Part shown: piece after piece, positions 1 to 8,891 of the stretch
Position numbering within the stretch: the stretch's first letter is position 1
Layout of the letters: every line of letters starts with the position of its first letter
Origin: Streptomyces sp. DH12
GTDB lineage: Bacteria > Actinomycetota > Actinomycetes > Streptomycetales > Streptomycetaceae
Direction: 5' to 3'
NCBI RefSeq assembly: GCF_020873895.1
Contig: NZ_JAHWGT010000005.1
Location: 186,001-250,000, forward strand
DNA: 64,000 nt
Program-made: the position numbers and the translations under genes
The notes under the pieces: generated by a model
What the model was told of the DNA's origin: nothing
The model's database searches: none
The model's input: the letters and a program-made list of their open reading frames with translations, nothing else

Positions 1-863
1 AGCGCGGCGTCCCCGACCAGCGCCCATCCCGGTCCGGTCGACCGGCGGAAGAAGTTGGGCAGGTCCCCGCAGCAGTGGAGGCGGTCCGCCCGGCGGGCGC
101 CCGCCACCGCCTCCCGCAGTCCGGGCGCCGCCCGCCCGACCAGGTCGAGGTACAGCCGCTCGCGGTCGCGGCGCTCCCCGAGCGGATGGTCAACGGGGAA
201 CTGGACGTTGACCAGCGTCAGGCCGTCGTGCGTCGGGATCGCGGCCGCACCGACGCCCTGACCGAGGAAGAGCCGCAGGGACGGGTCATCCAGACCGTCC
301 CAGTACGTGTACCACGCCCGGGTGAGCCTGCCGTCCCACCGCGTGTACGGGGCGTCGGCCAGGCGCGCCACCGTCGAACGGCGCCCATCCGCTCCGATGA
401 CCAGGCGGGCCCGCTCGACCCGGGCCCGGCCGTCGGGCGCCCGGCACACCACGCCGGCGACCGAGCCGTCCTCCCAGTGGAGCCCCGTGACGGAGACCCC
501 CTGGCGGAACTCGACGCCCGCCCGGACCGCGCCCCGGGCCAGGACGTCGTCCAGTACGTACCGCCGGGGCGCGCAGACCATGCGAGGCTCCCCGTCGGCC
601 GCCGGTAGCGGCCCCTCCACACGTATCCCGGCGCCCGTGAACGACAGCGTCGTCAGAGGCGGGCACCCGGTGGCCAGCACATCCGGCAAAAGCTCCCACT
701 GCGCCAGGAGTTCCATGCCGCGCAGATGAATGAACAACGTGGACAGGGTGTCATGCGGAAAGGCGGACCTTTCCAGCAGCAGTACGCGATACCCACGCCT
801 CGCCAAAAGCATCGCCGTGGTCGATCCCGCGCACCGGGCACCCACGATCGCCACATCGAACAT
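1..863 (-). CDS. FAD-dependent monooxygenase, 3' end cut by window edge
   Basis: Flavoprotein of the p-hydroxybenzoate hydroxylase / geranylgeranyl reductase superfamily, likely hydroxylating a small aromatic or lipid substrate. From the ATG at 863 the frame is open to the edge (about 287 residues). It shows a variant N-terminal dinucleotide-binding motif (VGARCAGST, residues 7-15), a central DG motif (GADGRRSTVAR) and the start of the C-terminal FAD GD motif (GWALVGDAA) just before the sequence ends. The C-terminal quarter is missing only because of the window. No strong Shine-Dalgarno is visible. An intrinsic-terminator-like hairpin lies 30 nt upstream. It may or may not belong to the meroterpenoid cluster, because the amidase gene lies between them. 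Confidence 0.85.
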   Translation of the reverse strand, partial: MFDVAIVGARCAGSTTAMLLARRGYRVLLLERSAFPHDTLSTLFIHLRGMELLAQWELLPDVLATGCPPLTTLSFTGAGIRVEGPLPAADGEPRMVCAPRRYVLDDVLARGAVRAGVEFRQGVSVTGLHWEDGSVAGVVCRAPDGRARVERARLVIGADGRRSTVARLADAPYTRWDGRLTRAWYTYWDGLDDPSLRLFLGQGVGAAAIPTHDGLTLVNVQFPVDHPLGERRDRERLYLDLVGRAAPGLREAVAGARRADRLHCCGDLPNFFRRSTGPGWALVGDAA

Positions 864-892
864 ACGCGTCCCGGACAGGGGGGAATCGGCAG

Positions 893-938
893 GAAAAAAG
901 AAAAGGCGGGGTGGACGATCTCGCGCGAACTCCCCGCC
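893..938 (-). terminator. Intrinsic terminator with T-rich tract
   Basis: On the minus strand a 7-bp GGCGGGG/CCCCGCC stem (932-938 with 905-911, 20-nt loop) is followed at once by TTTTCTTTTTTCC. This is unusually T-rich for this genome. It lies 30 nt before the start codon of the FAD monooxygenase, so it is either the end of the transcript from the right or an attenuator for that gene. Confidence 0.6.
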
Positions 939-1150
939 CCTCTGTCTTATGCGCGGCCCCACCGGCGCGGAACCCGCCGGCATCGCACCTGACGCCAACT
1001 CGCCAACGCTTCCTCCGCCTCGACACCCTCGACGGCCCCCGCTTCCGACGGCCCCCCCTTCCGACGGCGCCCGCTTCGGGTGTCAGCCGACCGCCGGCGC
1101 GGGCCACAGCGGGGCCGCGTACTGCCCGCACCTGCACCCCGAGATGACCA

Positions 1151-1189
1151 ACGCCCCCCGGGCTGGGTTCTTCCCGGCCCGAGGGGCGT
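1151..1189 (-). terminator. Strong GC hairpin after amidase gene
   Basis: ACGCCCC pairs with GGGGCGT and inside that CGGGC pairs with GCCCG, giving a 12-bp broken stem. It starts about 30 nt beyond the amidase stop codon on the minus strand. There is no T tract, which is normal for Streptomyces terminators. With the hairpin at 893-938 this fills the 356-nt gap 864-1219, where no gene is seen. Confidence 0.55.
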
Positions 1190-1219
1190 GGTTGCGGGTC
1201 GCCTCTGTAGGGGCTGGTG

Positions 1220-3529
1220 TTACTTGAGGTAGACGAGACCGTCGGTGGTGATGGCGGGGCGGCCTGCGGTGCCGACGACCACGATCCTGACCGTGTGCTT
1301 GGCGCTGGTGGCCCAGGTCTTGGTCCAGATGGCGTCGCGGTACTTGGTGGTGGCCGACTTCAGGTCGACGGTGGCGGCCTTGACGCCGTCGACGTACACG
1401 TACGCCTGGCCGGAGTTCGCGGCGCGGGAGACGACCCAGGCGGCGGAGCGGCCGGTGAAGGTCCAGGTCAGACTGGCGTTCTTGGTGGAGGACGCCAGGG
1501 ACTTGCCACCGAGGTAGCTGGTGGAGGACTTCGCCGCCCAGGTGCCGGACTTCGTGGCGGCGGTCTCCTGGAGGATGACGTGGGTACCGGAGACGGAGGC
1601 GCCGGCGGTGTTGCCGGCCCGGTCGTGGGCGGTCAGGCTCCAGGTCGTGGCCGCGCCGGACTTGGCCGTGTGAGCGGCGGAGTAGACGCTCGGGCCGTAC
1701 GTCCTGGCCACGGGGCTCGTCAGGCGCACCTCCTTCAGCGCGGTGGTGTCGGTGGCCTTCCAGCTGAGGGTGAGCGGGACGGCGGTGGTGTCGACGGTGC
1801 CGGCGCGCAGGGCGAGCGCGGGCCTGGTGGTGAAGACCGGCGCGGTGGTCTCGGCGACCACGGTCGCGGCCGGGGTGGTCGTGGTGCGGCCGGAGTGGTG
1901 GACGGCGCGGACCTGGACCTTGCGGGTGCCGGGCGGGAGCGCCGTCGTGGCGGAGGTCGCCGAGCCGGTGGCGGTGGCGGCGACCTGGCCGTCGACGAGC
2001 AGGTCGTGGCTCTTGACCAGGGTGGAGGGAGTGGTGGAGGTCCAGTTCACCGTGAGGGACGACTTCGTGTAGTACGTCGTGCCCGACAGGTTCGCCCCGG
2101 TGATCGACTTGATGGCGAGCCCGGCCACCGGGCCGGCCGCCCAGGAGCGCAGGGTGGGCAGTTGACCGTAGAAGGCGTCGCCCGGGCACTGGGTGTTGTA
2201 GCCGTCGCGGTGGCCGTGGATCACCGGGAACGACACCTGCGCGCCCTTGGCCCACGTCCTGCCGAAGAAGCTGCGCCCGCCGTCACCGGCGGTGAGGGTG
2301 GTGGTGCCGGCCGGGTCGACGCCGTACTGGCCCAGCTTCCACGCCGCGACCCGCGCGACGGCGGTCATCGCGGCCTGCGAGGGAGCGGTGTCGGTGTAGG
2401 TGCCCAGGACGGAGATGCCGGTCGTCTCGGCGTTGAAACCGTAGGCGTGCGCACCCTGCACCGGTTGGTCCACGCCGCCCTTGCGGCCCTCGTAGACGGT
2501 GCCGCACTTGTCGACGAGGAAGTTGTAGCCGATGTCCTTCCAGCCCAGCTGCTTGACGTGGTACGCGTAGATGCCGCGCACCACCGCGGGCGCCTGCTCG
2601 CACGTGTAGGTGTTGGACTCGGCGGTGTGGTGCACCACCACGGCCTTGACCTGCCCGCCCGGCAGGTAACCGGGGGCCTCGGGGCTGATCGACTCGTCCG
2701 CGCCCCAGTCCGCCCGGTGGGTGATCGGCGGGCGCGGCATCGTCGACGGCGGCGCCGGCGGCACCGTCACCGTCGTACTCGGGCTCGGGCTCACGCCGGC
2801 GCTGGGGCTCGCCGGCGGGGTGGACGGCACGGAGGCCGACGGCGAGGGCGGAGCGCTCGTCGTGGGTTCGCCGGTCGGCTCCTGGCTGACCGGCGGCGTC
2901 GTGACCGGTTCCCCGCTGGGCGTCACCGACACCACCGGCTCCGGCTCCGGCTCGCTCCCTCCCGGCGCGGGCGTGGTCTCCGCCGGGGTGGGCGGCTCGG
3001 TCTCCTCCAGAGCGAACGCCGCCGGAGCCATGCCCCTCACGCCACCCGTCTTGGGGTCCACCATGTCCAGCCGCAGCCCGGCCGGCAGCTTGCCCGACGT
3101 CGTCCCGCCCGCACGCAGCCGCACCTCGACACCGTCGGACGGGCCCACCCACGCGGGCTCGGTACCCCCGCGCGCGGCGCCGTCCTCGCCCTGGCCGCTG
3201 TCGCCCTCCAGCCGCAGCCACGACGACCACCGCCCCGAACCGGCCGCACGCGTACGGACCTCGACCGTCCCGGCGACCCGCGCCGACGGCTCCGTCCACG
3301 TCACGCCCAGCATGCTGAACGGCCGGGTGCCCTCCTCCTTCAGCGCCGCCGAACGACCGTCGGCAGCGGCCATGATCGGCTCCGTACGCGCCTCCGCCAC
3401 CACCGGACGAGGCTTGCCGTCCACCGCCTCGGTGGTCGCCTCCGTCCCTGTCACCCCCTGGAGGACCAGTACACCGGTGACACCCGCCACGGCGGCACTC
3501 GCCGCCACCACTATCCGACGCCGCTTCAC
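1220..3529 (-). CDS. Secreted N-acetylmuramoyl-L-alanine amidase (PGRP type)
   Basis: Extracellular peptidoglycan amidase of the PGRP/Amidase_2 family, cleaving the muramyl-L-alanine bond with a zinc ion. The GTG start at 3529 follows a GGGGG Shine-Dalgarno, and the protein opens KRRRIVVAAS plus a hydrophobic signal segment. After an N-terminal domain (about 40-195) and a Pro/Thr/Ser linker (about 200-270) comes the amidase domain (about 270-460). It contains VVVHHTAESN and HGHRDGYNTQCPGD, which carry the expected zinc-binding His and Cys residues. The C-terminal 310 residues are beta-rich repeats resembling Ig-like/FN3 modules, probably binding wall polymer. The architecture is typical of large streptomycete PGRP amidases. 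It is divergent from the polyprenyl synthase gene and probably unrelated to the biosynthetic cluster. Confidence 0.88.
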   Translation of the reverse strand: MKRRRIVVAASAAVAGVTGVLVLQGVTGTEATTEAVDGKPRPVVAEARTEPIMAAADGRSAALKEEGTRPFSMLGVTWTEPSARVAGTVEVRTRAAGSGRWSSWLRLEGDSGQGEDGAARGGTEPAWVGPSDGVEVRLRAGGTTSGKLPAGLRLDMVDPKTGGVRGMAPAAFALEETEPPTPAETTPAPGGSEPEPEPVVSVTPSGEPVTTPPVSQEPTGEPTTSAPPSPSASVPSTPPASPSAGVSPSPSTTVTVPPAPPSTMPRPPITHRADWGADESISPEAPGYLPGGQVKAVVVHHTAESNTYTCEQAPAVVRGIYAYHVKQLGWKDIGYNFLVDKCGTVYEGRKGGVDQPVQGAHAYGFNAETTGISVLGTYTDTAPSQAAMTAVARVAAWKLGQYGVDPAGTTTLTAGDGGRSFFGRTWAKGAQVSFPVIHGHRDGYNTQCPGDAFYGQLPTLRSWAAGPVAGLAIKSITGANLSGTTYYTKSSLTVNWTSTTPSTLVKSHDLLVDGQVAATATGSATSATTALPPGTRKVQVRAVHHSGRTTTTPAATVVAETTAPVFTTRPALALRAGTVDTTAVPLTLSWKATDTTALKEVRLTSPVARTYGPSVYSAAHTAKSGAATTWSLTAHDRAGNTAGASVSGTHVILQETAATKSGTWAAKSSTSYLGGKSLASSTKNASLTWTFTGRSAAWVVSRAANSGQAYVYVDGVKAATVDLKSATTKYRDAIWTKTWATSAKHTVRIVVVGTAGRPAITTDGLVYLK

Positions 3530-3837
3530 GCAGCCCCCACCCCTCGCAAACGAAAACCGCGACCAGCCGCGCATCCGCCGGCCACGGCATCCACGCGCGC
3601 ACGAAGGCTACACACAGACGAGTGCGCCCCCTTCCGTACCGCGCGCATGGAACCGTGTGTACGGGGTACAAGCAGCCCTTTTCATTGACCGTGAGCAAGG
3701 TCACAGGGCTGTCAGCCCGGGCGCTGTGGGAGCGAACCGAGACGTCCTGACCCCGGCCGCGGGCCGGCGCCCTCGGGGTCGTTAACGTCGCACTTCCACC
3801 GTGGCGTCGCCCGATCCCCAAGCAGGAAGCATGTGTC
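3530..3837. promoter_or_regulatory. Divergent intergenic region, amidase / polyprenyl synthase
   Basis: No coding frame is convincing in these 308 nt. A TTGACC hexamer at 3685-3690 is a reasonable -35 for the rightward gene, and its TGACC pairs with GGTCA at 3699-3703 as a small dyad. No good -10 was found at the correct distance. The rightward gene has AGGAAG 8 nt before its ATG. Confidence 0.3.
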
Positions 3838-4908
3838 ATGACCCAGCAGATCCTTGAGCGTGTCAGCGGGTACGAGCGTCGGTTCAACACGCTGTTCGAG
3901 GAGTACTTCGACACGTTGAGCGCTGCACTCGATGTGCCGTCGTTCAGCCGGTTCACCCCGGAGTGCCTCGCCCTTCTGCGGGAGTTGTCCCTGCGCGGCG
4001 GGAAGCGGATGCGGGTCGTGCTGCTGCATGAAGCGGCGCGTCTGGTGACGGACGGGCCCGCCGAGGGGCTGGACGCCGCCGCGCTGAGCATCGAGCTGCT
4101 GCAGACCCACGGCCTGGTGCACGACGACCTCATCGACGACAGCCCCGTCCGCCGCGGCGGCCCGTCCACCTACTACGCCTACCGCCGGCAGTTCCCCGAC
4201 CACCCGCGGACAGCCCTGGGCCTGACCGTCCTCGCGGGCGACCTCGCCCTGGCCCTGTCGCTGCGGGTACTGCTGGAGTCCACGGCGCCTGCCGGGGTGC
4301 GGCAGGCCATGGTGGAGGTGCAGACGCGGGCGGCGGCCGACACGTTCCTGGGCCAGATCGTCGACCTGGAACGCGACTTCGCCGGCGCACCGGACGAAGG
4401 GACCCTGCACTGCGTGGCCGACTACAAGTCCGCCCGCTACTCGATCCTCGCGCCCCTTCAGCTCGGCCTCCTGGCCGCGGGCGAACAGCCGCAGCGCTTC
4501 GACGGAGAACTGCGCGAGTACGCAAGGCTCGTCGGGATCAGCGCGCAGATGCGCGACGACTTCCTGGACCTGTTCGGGGACGCGGACACCATGGGCAAGC
4601 CGACCGGCACCGACCTGCGCGACGGCAAGCACAGCTACACCGTCCGTGCGCTCCTCGCGGCCGTCGACGACGCCGAGCGGCGCGTGGTGGAGGCCGCGCT
4701 CGGCGATGCGACCTGCACGCCCGAGACGATCGCCGCCGTCCGTGAGATCGGCGAACGCCGCGGCGTGGCCGACCGGATGCGTGCGGACATGCGCCGCTAC
4801 GCGCAGCAGGCATCGGCGGTGGCCACCGGCTGGCGGCCTCGGTGGCGGGACGAGGCAGTCGGCTTCTTCGAACAGCTGCCGCTGTGGAGCATCGAGCGAG
4901 CCAGGTGA
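3838..4908 (+). CDS. Polyprenyl (probably geranylgeranyl) diphosphate synthase
   Basis: All-trans prenyltransferase that extends allylic diphosphates with isopentenyl diphosphate. Of its 356 residues, GGKRMR (54-59) is the IPP-binding motif, DDLIDD (96-101) the first Asp-rich motif and DDFLD (240-244) the second. All are intact, so it should be active. Chain length cannot be fixed by eye; C20 is inferred because the cluster also encodes a geranylgeranyl-reductase family protein and a tocopherol-cyclase homologue. ATG is preceded by AGGAAG at 8 nt. It is the only rightward gene in the left arm of the cluster and would supply the prenyl donor to the UbiA enzyme at 14360. Confidence 0.9.
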   Translation: MTQQILERVSGYERRFNTLFEEYFDTLSAALDVPSFSRFTPECLALLRELSLRGGKRMRVVLLHEAARLVTDGPAEGLDAAALSIELLQTHGLVHDDLIDDSPVRRGGPSTYYAYRRQFPDHPRTALGLTVLAGDLALALSLRVLLESTAPAGVRQAMVEVQTRAAADTFLGQIVDLERDFAGAPDEGTLHCVADYKSARYSILAPLQLGLLAAGEQPQRFDGELREYARLVGISAQMRDDFLDLFGDADTMGKPTGTDLRDGKHSYTVRALLAAVDDAERRVVEAALGDATCTPETIAAVREIGERRGVADRMRADMRRYAQQASAVATGWRPRWRDEAVGFFEQLPLWSIERAR

Positions 4909-5418
4909 CCGGCGAACGCACCACCTACATGGTCTGCCCGGCCGAAGGACAGCCGGCGGGCGGGGGATCGTCCGTCGCCGCATGCGGGACCTGGACCATC
5001 GGATCGGCCAGGGCCTGTCGCCGGAGACCGGGGAGGCTGTCGGCGCCGGGCGAAGCCGTCTCGATGCGGAAGCACACGCTGGTCGTGTCACCACCGCAGG
5101 CCGCGGCCACGACAGCGAGGGGCACCCCTGGCGCGCAGGGCCCTGATCTGCTCGTGTATGCGGTGGGTGCCCGGGTCATCGAGGTGACAGGGAAACACCA
5201 CACGGTGGGCGGTGGTCAACGTGCCCGCCGCGTCTCACCGGGCAGTGCCGGTGGCCGGCCGCAGGGGAGACCGGCGGCGGGTGGGCGTGGTCACAGACCC
5301 GGGCACCTCCTGAAGAGATCGGAGCCACGCACAAGAGGAGCCTCGCCCTCGAACCCGGGATGGATCGTCGACACTGCCGGAGGGGTCGTGCGGTTCGGCG
5401 ACTTCGGTCCGCGGGCCC
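4909..5418. other. 510-nt spacer without convincing gene
   Basis: Lies between the convergent polyprenyl synthase and acyltransferase genes. Short frames exist on both strands (for example minus 5203-4925), but none has a start with ribosome site or a recognisable family. It could contain decayed coding sequence. Confidence 0.35.
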
Positions 5419-6669
5419 TCAGCGGGCGTAGTCGGCGAGGTCATGCAGGGCGGCGAGCCAGTGTTCTCCCAGGCCGTCCGCACCGGTCAACGCGTCGTCG
5501 GCGAGGACGGTCAGGCGGGCGGTGTCGTCGTAGCCGGTGAGGGCGATGTGGCAGAGCTGGTTTCTGATCAGCGGGGTGACAATGGCGCCGTGTGTGGCGC
5601 GGGCGCCTTGGTGCAGCAGGGCGGGGCCGACATTGACGTTGGAGCAGTCCATGGCGACCGGACAGACCGAGGCCACGCGCGCGCCGAAAGCCGCTGCCAG
5701 CCGTAGCGGTACGGCCGCCAGCAGGAGGCGGGCGGCGTCCCGGTGCCCGCTTTCGCGCAGCCGCGCTGTCTGGGCGGTCACCCGGGTCAGCGCCTGCAGG
5801 GGTGAGACGGCGTCACAGGGCAGCGTGAGCAGTGAGCTGACCACGTCGTTGAGGGGAGCGTCGGCGCGTTCGGGTGTGCGGATCGACAGCGGCACGGAGA
5901 CGCGTACCGCAGGGTGAGGCTCTCCGGCGAGCTGCCGATGGAGGCGTCCCACGGCGAGGGCGAGAGCCCCCAGGTGCACGTCGTTGATCGTGGCCCCGAG
6001 GTTTCGGCCGATCGTGCGCAGGGTGCGCAAGGGCACATCGGTGTGGGCGAGGCGGGCGACACCGGTGGCCTGGCCGCTGAAAGCTGGGCCCAGCCGCGGC
6101 GGGCGCATGGCCAGGGCCACGTCCTTGCACGCGGAGGCCATGCCCCGGGCCCGCACGGGTCGGGGGGTGTGCAGGCGCGGCAGGGCACCGGCGGGGGCGG
6201 GCTGGTCCTCGAGCAGGTCCCGGGCGATACGGCAGGCGCCGGTACCGTCCAGTAGGACGTGATCGATACGGAAGCACAGGGTGTGGGAGCCGCGAGCGCG
6301 CCGGATCAGCCAGACGTCCCACGTGGGCGCGGGAGCGGGTGGCAGAGGACGGCTGAGCATCGACTCGGCGGCCTGGGTGGCGTCCTTGTCACCGGGCAGG
6401 TCCACAGCGAAGACGTGGTGGTCGGCGACGGGCGGGGGAGTCAGGAGCGCGCTACGTCCGCCGGCCTCGACGCGGTAGCGCAGTGCGGGCAGGCGGAAGG
6501 CCCGTTCCGCGACGCGCACACCCAACGCGGTCGGTTCCGGGGCAGTGCCTTCGAAATCAAGGAGGTAGCACACGGGTCTCGACTGGTGGCCGGCCCCGGC
6601 ATGAAGCACGGCGTCGACCGCCCCGAGTCGCAGTCGACGGGGTGGCGCAGCAGGCGGTCCGGACAGCAC
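5419..6669 (-). CDS. WS/DGAT-like O-acyltransferase
   Basis: Acyl-CoA- or acyl-ACP-dependent acyltransferase of the wax ester synthase / diacylglycerol acyltransferase superfamily (condensation-like fold). The GTG start at 6669 is chosen because AGGAGG lies 9 nt upstream; a longer in-frame extension reads as noise. About 416 residues. N-terminal RLRLGAVDAVLHAG resembles the family's opening, and the catalytic HxxxDG appears as RIDHVLLDGTGA near residue 140. The first His of the usual HHxxxDG is Asp here, while the second, catalytic His is kept. C-terminal motifs such as NDVHLGALALAVG and SNVNVGP fit the family. In this cluster it could esterify a phenol or alcohol of the meroterpenoid. It could also be a storage-lipid enzyme. 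Confidence 0.75.
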   Translation of the reverse strand: MLSGPPAAPPRRLRLGAVDAVLHAGAGHQSRPVCYLLDFEGTAPEPTALGVRVAERAFRLPALRYRVEAGGRSALLTPPPVADHHVFAVDLPGDKDATQAAESMLSRPLPPAPAPTWDVWLIRRARGSHTLCFRIDHVLLDGTGACRIARDLLEDQPAPAGALPRLHTPRPVRARGMASACKDVALAMRPPRLGPAFSGQATGVARLAHTDVPLRTLRTIGRNLGATINDVHLGALALAVGRLHRQLAGEPHPAVRVSVPLSIRTPERADAPLNDVVSSLLTLPCDAVSPLQALTRVTAQTARLRESGHRDAARLLLAAVPLRLAAAFGARVASVCPVAMDCSNVNVGPALLHQGARATHGAIVTPLIRNQLCHIALTGYDDTARLTVLADDALTGADGLGEHWLAALHDLADYAR

Positions 6670-7247
6670 GGTGCGATGCCTCCTGGAGGATGGAGCGAGG
6701 GGTGGTCGCCCGCTGCGTTCCCGGCAGGAGCGAGTGTCCCGTCCCGCCCGCCGCGGCAGGCGCAGCACCTCCTTGTATGGGCCTGACCCTGTTCGTCGCT
6801 TACGGCGCACCGATACGGATCCCGATTGCGCCCCGAATAGCGCCAATTTCTCCCTTTTCGCGCCCGAAGGGCGGGGTTGTACCGGGAGGGAACGCCGACA
6901 TGGGAACTGCGCCCCATCCAGGTCAGGCAGTCCGGCCCGGCGGCTGAGCCCGAGCGCACTCCGACCTCGCGCTCCGACTCTCGGTGCTGCCGAAACCCGG
7001 ATGGCCGACGGCACCCTCAAGCACGCCCGCGCTGCGGCTGCGGCTGCGGCGACCCGGGCCCGGATCGCCGCCGTGATCGACCCAGCCCTGGCGTCCGTTG
7101 CGTCGCAGCCGTCCACGGTCGCGCGCATGGTTACGGTACAAGGGCAGCTACCAGCGCGTTCGCGCCGACCTGCGCGAGAAACGCACCTCACCACGATCTG
7201 TTGCTGCGCGAGAGGTACGCCCGCGACGGGGAGGCGAGGGGGCCCGC
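6670..7247. other. Intergenic region with probable ISL3-type transposase scrap
   Basis: No intact gene in 578 nt. On the plus strand about 7070-7215 a frame reads RYKGSYQRVRADLREKRTS, which resembles the GYRGSYQRVRAYLREKR segment of actinobacterial ISL3-family transposases; start, DDE residues and inverted repeats are absent. A (GCTGCG) hexamer tract at 7033-7055 precedes it. The left part should hold the promoter of the acyltransferase gene. Confidence 0.4.
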
Positions 7248-8870
7248 TCAGGGACCGAGAGGCAGGGAGAGGCGGGGGTGTCCGAAGGTCAGACGCGCTC
7301 CGGCGGGGTTGGCCGAGCGATAGACCAGGTCCTCCGTGTCGATGACCACGGCGAGTCGACGACCGCGGGGGACGTCGTAGGCGGTGGCGTGCATGTCCAG
7401 GGTGACGGTGAACCGGTGGCCGGGGGCACGGTCGGTGAAGGTGTAGGGCGCGTGGCTGATGAGACGGCCCACACCGAGGGCGTCCTGTTCGTAGAGGTAG
7501 ACGAAGAAGGTGCCGGTGGAGGCGCTGGGCGTCACCGGCACGGTGACACGGGTGGTGCCGCGCAGGGGTGTGGGGGCGGTGGTGAAGCCCGCCGCGTGCC
7601 AGACGGCGGTGGTGGTGCGGGGCAGCAGCGGCAGCACCGCCAGGGGTGGCAGGCCGCGCTTGTCCAGGGCCGGTGAGAGGAGGGGCAGCCCGGTGTCGGC
7701 GCCCGCGCCGTGCCCCGTGCGGATGGTGACGGGCCCATGGTGAAGAAGCTCCGACCGTTCACGCCGCGCGGTCATGGAGCGCCAGTCGGCGTGCCGCTCC
7801 TCCGCGTTCCCCTGGCGCGGCCGCAGGAGGAAGGGAGCGGCGTCCTCGACGGCGGTGCGCTGGTCACGCACGTGGTCGTCGAGCCACCGCTGTGTCCTGC
7901 GGCAGACGTCGATGCGCACGCCGGTGAGGCAGTAGATGCCGTGTTCGGCGTGTTCGCCGGGCCGCATCTCCAGATGCCTGGGGCCGTCGAGGGAGTCGAA
8001 GAGGTGACCGATCTGATCCGGTGGTGCCAGCAGCGTGTCCGTCCAGTGGTTGACCAGGAACACCGCTGTCCGGTGGGCGTTGAGGGCGGCCACGTACTGC
8101 TGGGGGGACCGCTGGCGGGCCCATGCCCGCACGTGCTCGGGGACGCGGCCGGAGAACAGGGCGCGTTTCATCTCGACCATCTCATCGGACGGCTTGCCGA
8201 GCAACCGGGCGAAGCCGTGCTGCGTGGACGCCTTGAAGGCCGCTGGGGTGTCATGGCGGAAGAACGTGTCCTCCAGGTCCGCCCAGCCGTCCATGGCGGC
8301 CACGGCGTCGATCCGCGGGTCGGACGCCGCGCCGAGCAACCCGATGCCGGCCCCGTAGGAGTATCCGAGGACGCCGACGCGCCGCAGGTCGACGCCCAGA
8401 CGGCGACCCGCCCAGGTGATGACGGACGACAGGTCGTGGACGTCGCGGGGGCCGGCGGAGTCGATGCGCCCCGTGGAGGCACCCCAACCCCGCGGCGAGT
8501 ACGTGACCACCAGGTACCCGGCGTCGGCGTAGTGGCGCGCCTCGGTGTTGTACGGAGCCTTGCCGAACGCCCAGGTGCCCGGCATCACCAGGAGCGGCGG
8601 ACGCTCCCCGGCCGCCGCCCGCCGTGGGACGTGGACGGTGGCGCTGAGCGCGACACCCGGCTCGGTCGTGATGCGGTGGTCGGCCGGGCGGGGCGACACC
8701 GCGTCGACGGCCGGGGGAGTGGTGGCGGGTTGTGTGGCGAAGGCCCCGGACGACACGGTCACCACGCAGACCGCTCCGGCGACGGCAGCCGTCCAGGCGG
8801 GGCGGGGACGTTTCCGTCCGCGTCCGGGGGACGGGGCGTACGCCGGGGTGGCGGACCAGCGAATGGGCAT
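7248..8870 (-). CDS. Exported CocE/NonD-type alpha/beta hydrolase
   Basis: Serine hydrolase of the X-Pro dipeptidyl-peptidase/CocE acyl esterase group, 540 residues. An N-terminal basic stretch and hydrophobic segment (about 22-45, ending SSGAFA) suggest export. The nucleophile elbow is GYSYGAG (Ser about 171). VNHWTDTLL and PGEHAEHGIY supply candidate acid and His. The C-terminal beta-rich half matches the jelly-roll domain of this family. It ends the leftward run hpd-ubiE-like-GGR-hydrolase-hydrolase, 21 nt after the preceding gene, so it is likely cotranscribed. Role inferred: ester/amide hydrolysis of an acylated intermediate or deprotection outside the cell. The substrate is unknown. Confidence 0.78.
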   Translation of the reverse strand: MPIRWSATPAYAPSPGRGRKRPRPAWTAAVAGAVCVVTVSSGAFATQPATTPPAVDAVSPRPADHRITTEPGVALSATVHVPRRAAAGERPPLLVMPGTWAFGKAPYNTEARHYADAGYLVVTYSPRGWGASTGRIDSAGPRDVHDLSSVITWAGRRLGVDLRRVGVLGYSYGAGIGLLGAASDPRIDAVAAMDGWADLEDTFFRHDTPAAFKASTQHGFARLLGKPSDEMVEMKRALFSGRVPEHVRAWARQRSPQQYVAALNAHRTAVFLVNHWTDTLLAPPDQIGHLFDSLDGPRHLEMRPGEHAEHGIYCLTGVRIDVCRRTQRWLDDHVRDQRTAVEDAAPFLLRPRQGNAEERHADWRSMTARRERSELLHHGPVTIRTGHGAGADTGLPLLSPALDKRGLPPLAVLPLLPRTTTAVWHAAGFTTAPTPLRGTTRVTVPVTPSASTGTFFVYLYEQDALGVGRLISHAPYTFTDRAPGHRFTVTLDMHATAYDVPRGRRLAVVIDTEDLVYRSANPAGARLTFGHPRLSLPLGP

Positions 8871-8891
8871 GGACTCTTCGATCCTCGGTGG

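Noticed and set aside
1217-3688. Long plus-strand open frame of over 800 codons opposite the amidase gene
   Set aside because: Mirror frame caused by high third-position GC; Gly/Arg/Val-rich noise without ribosome site, while the minus frame has a signal peptide and conserved amidase motifs.
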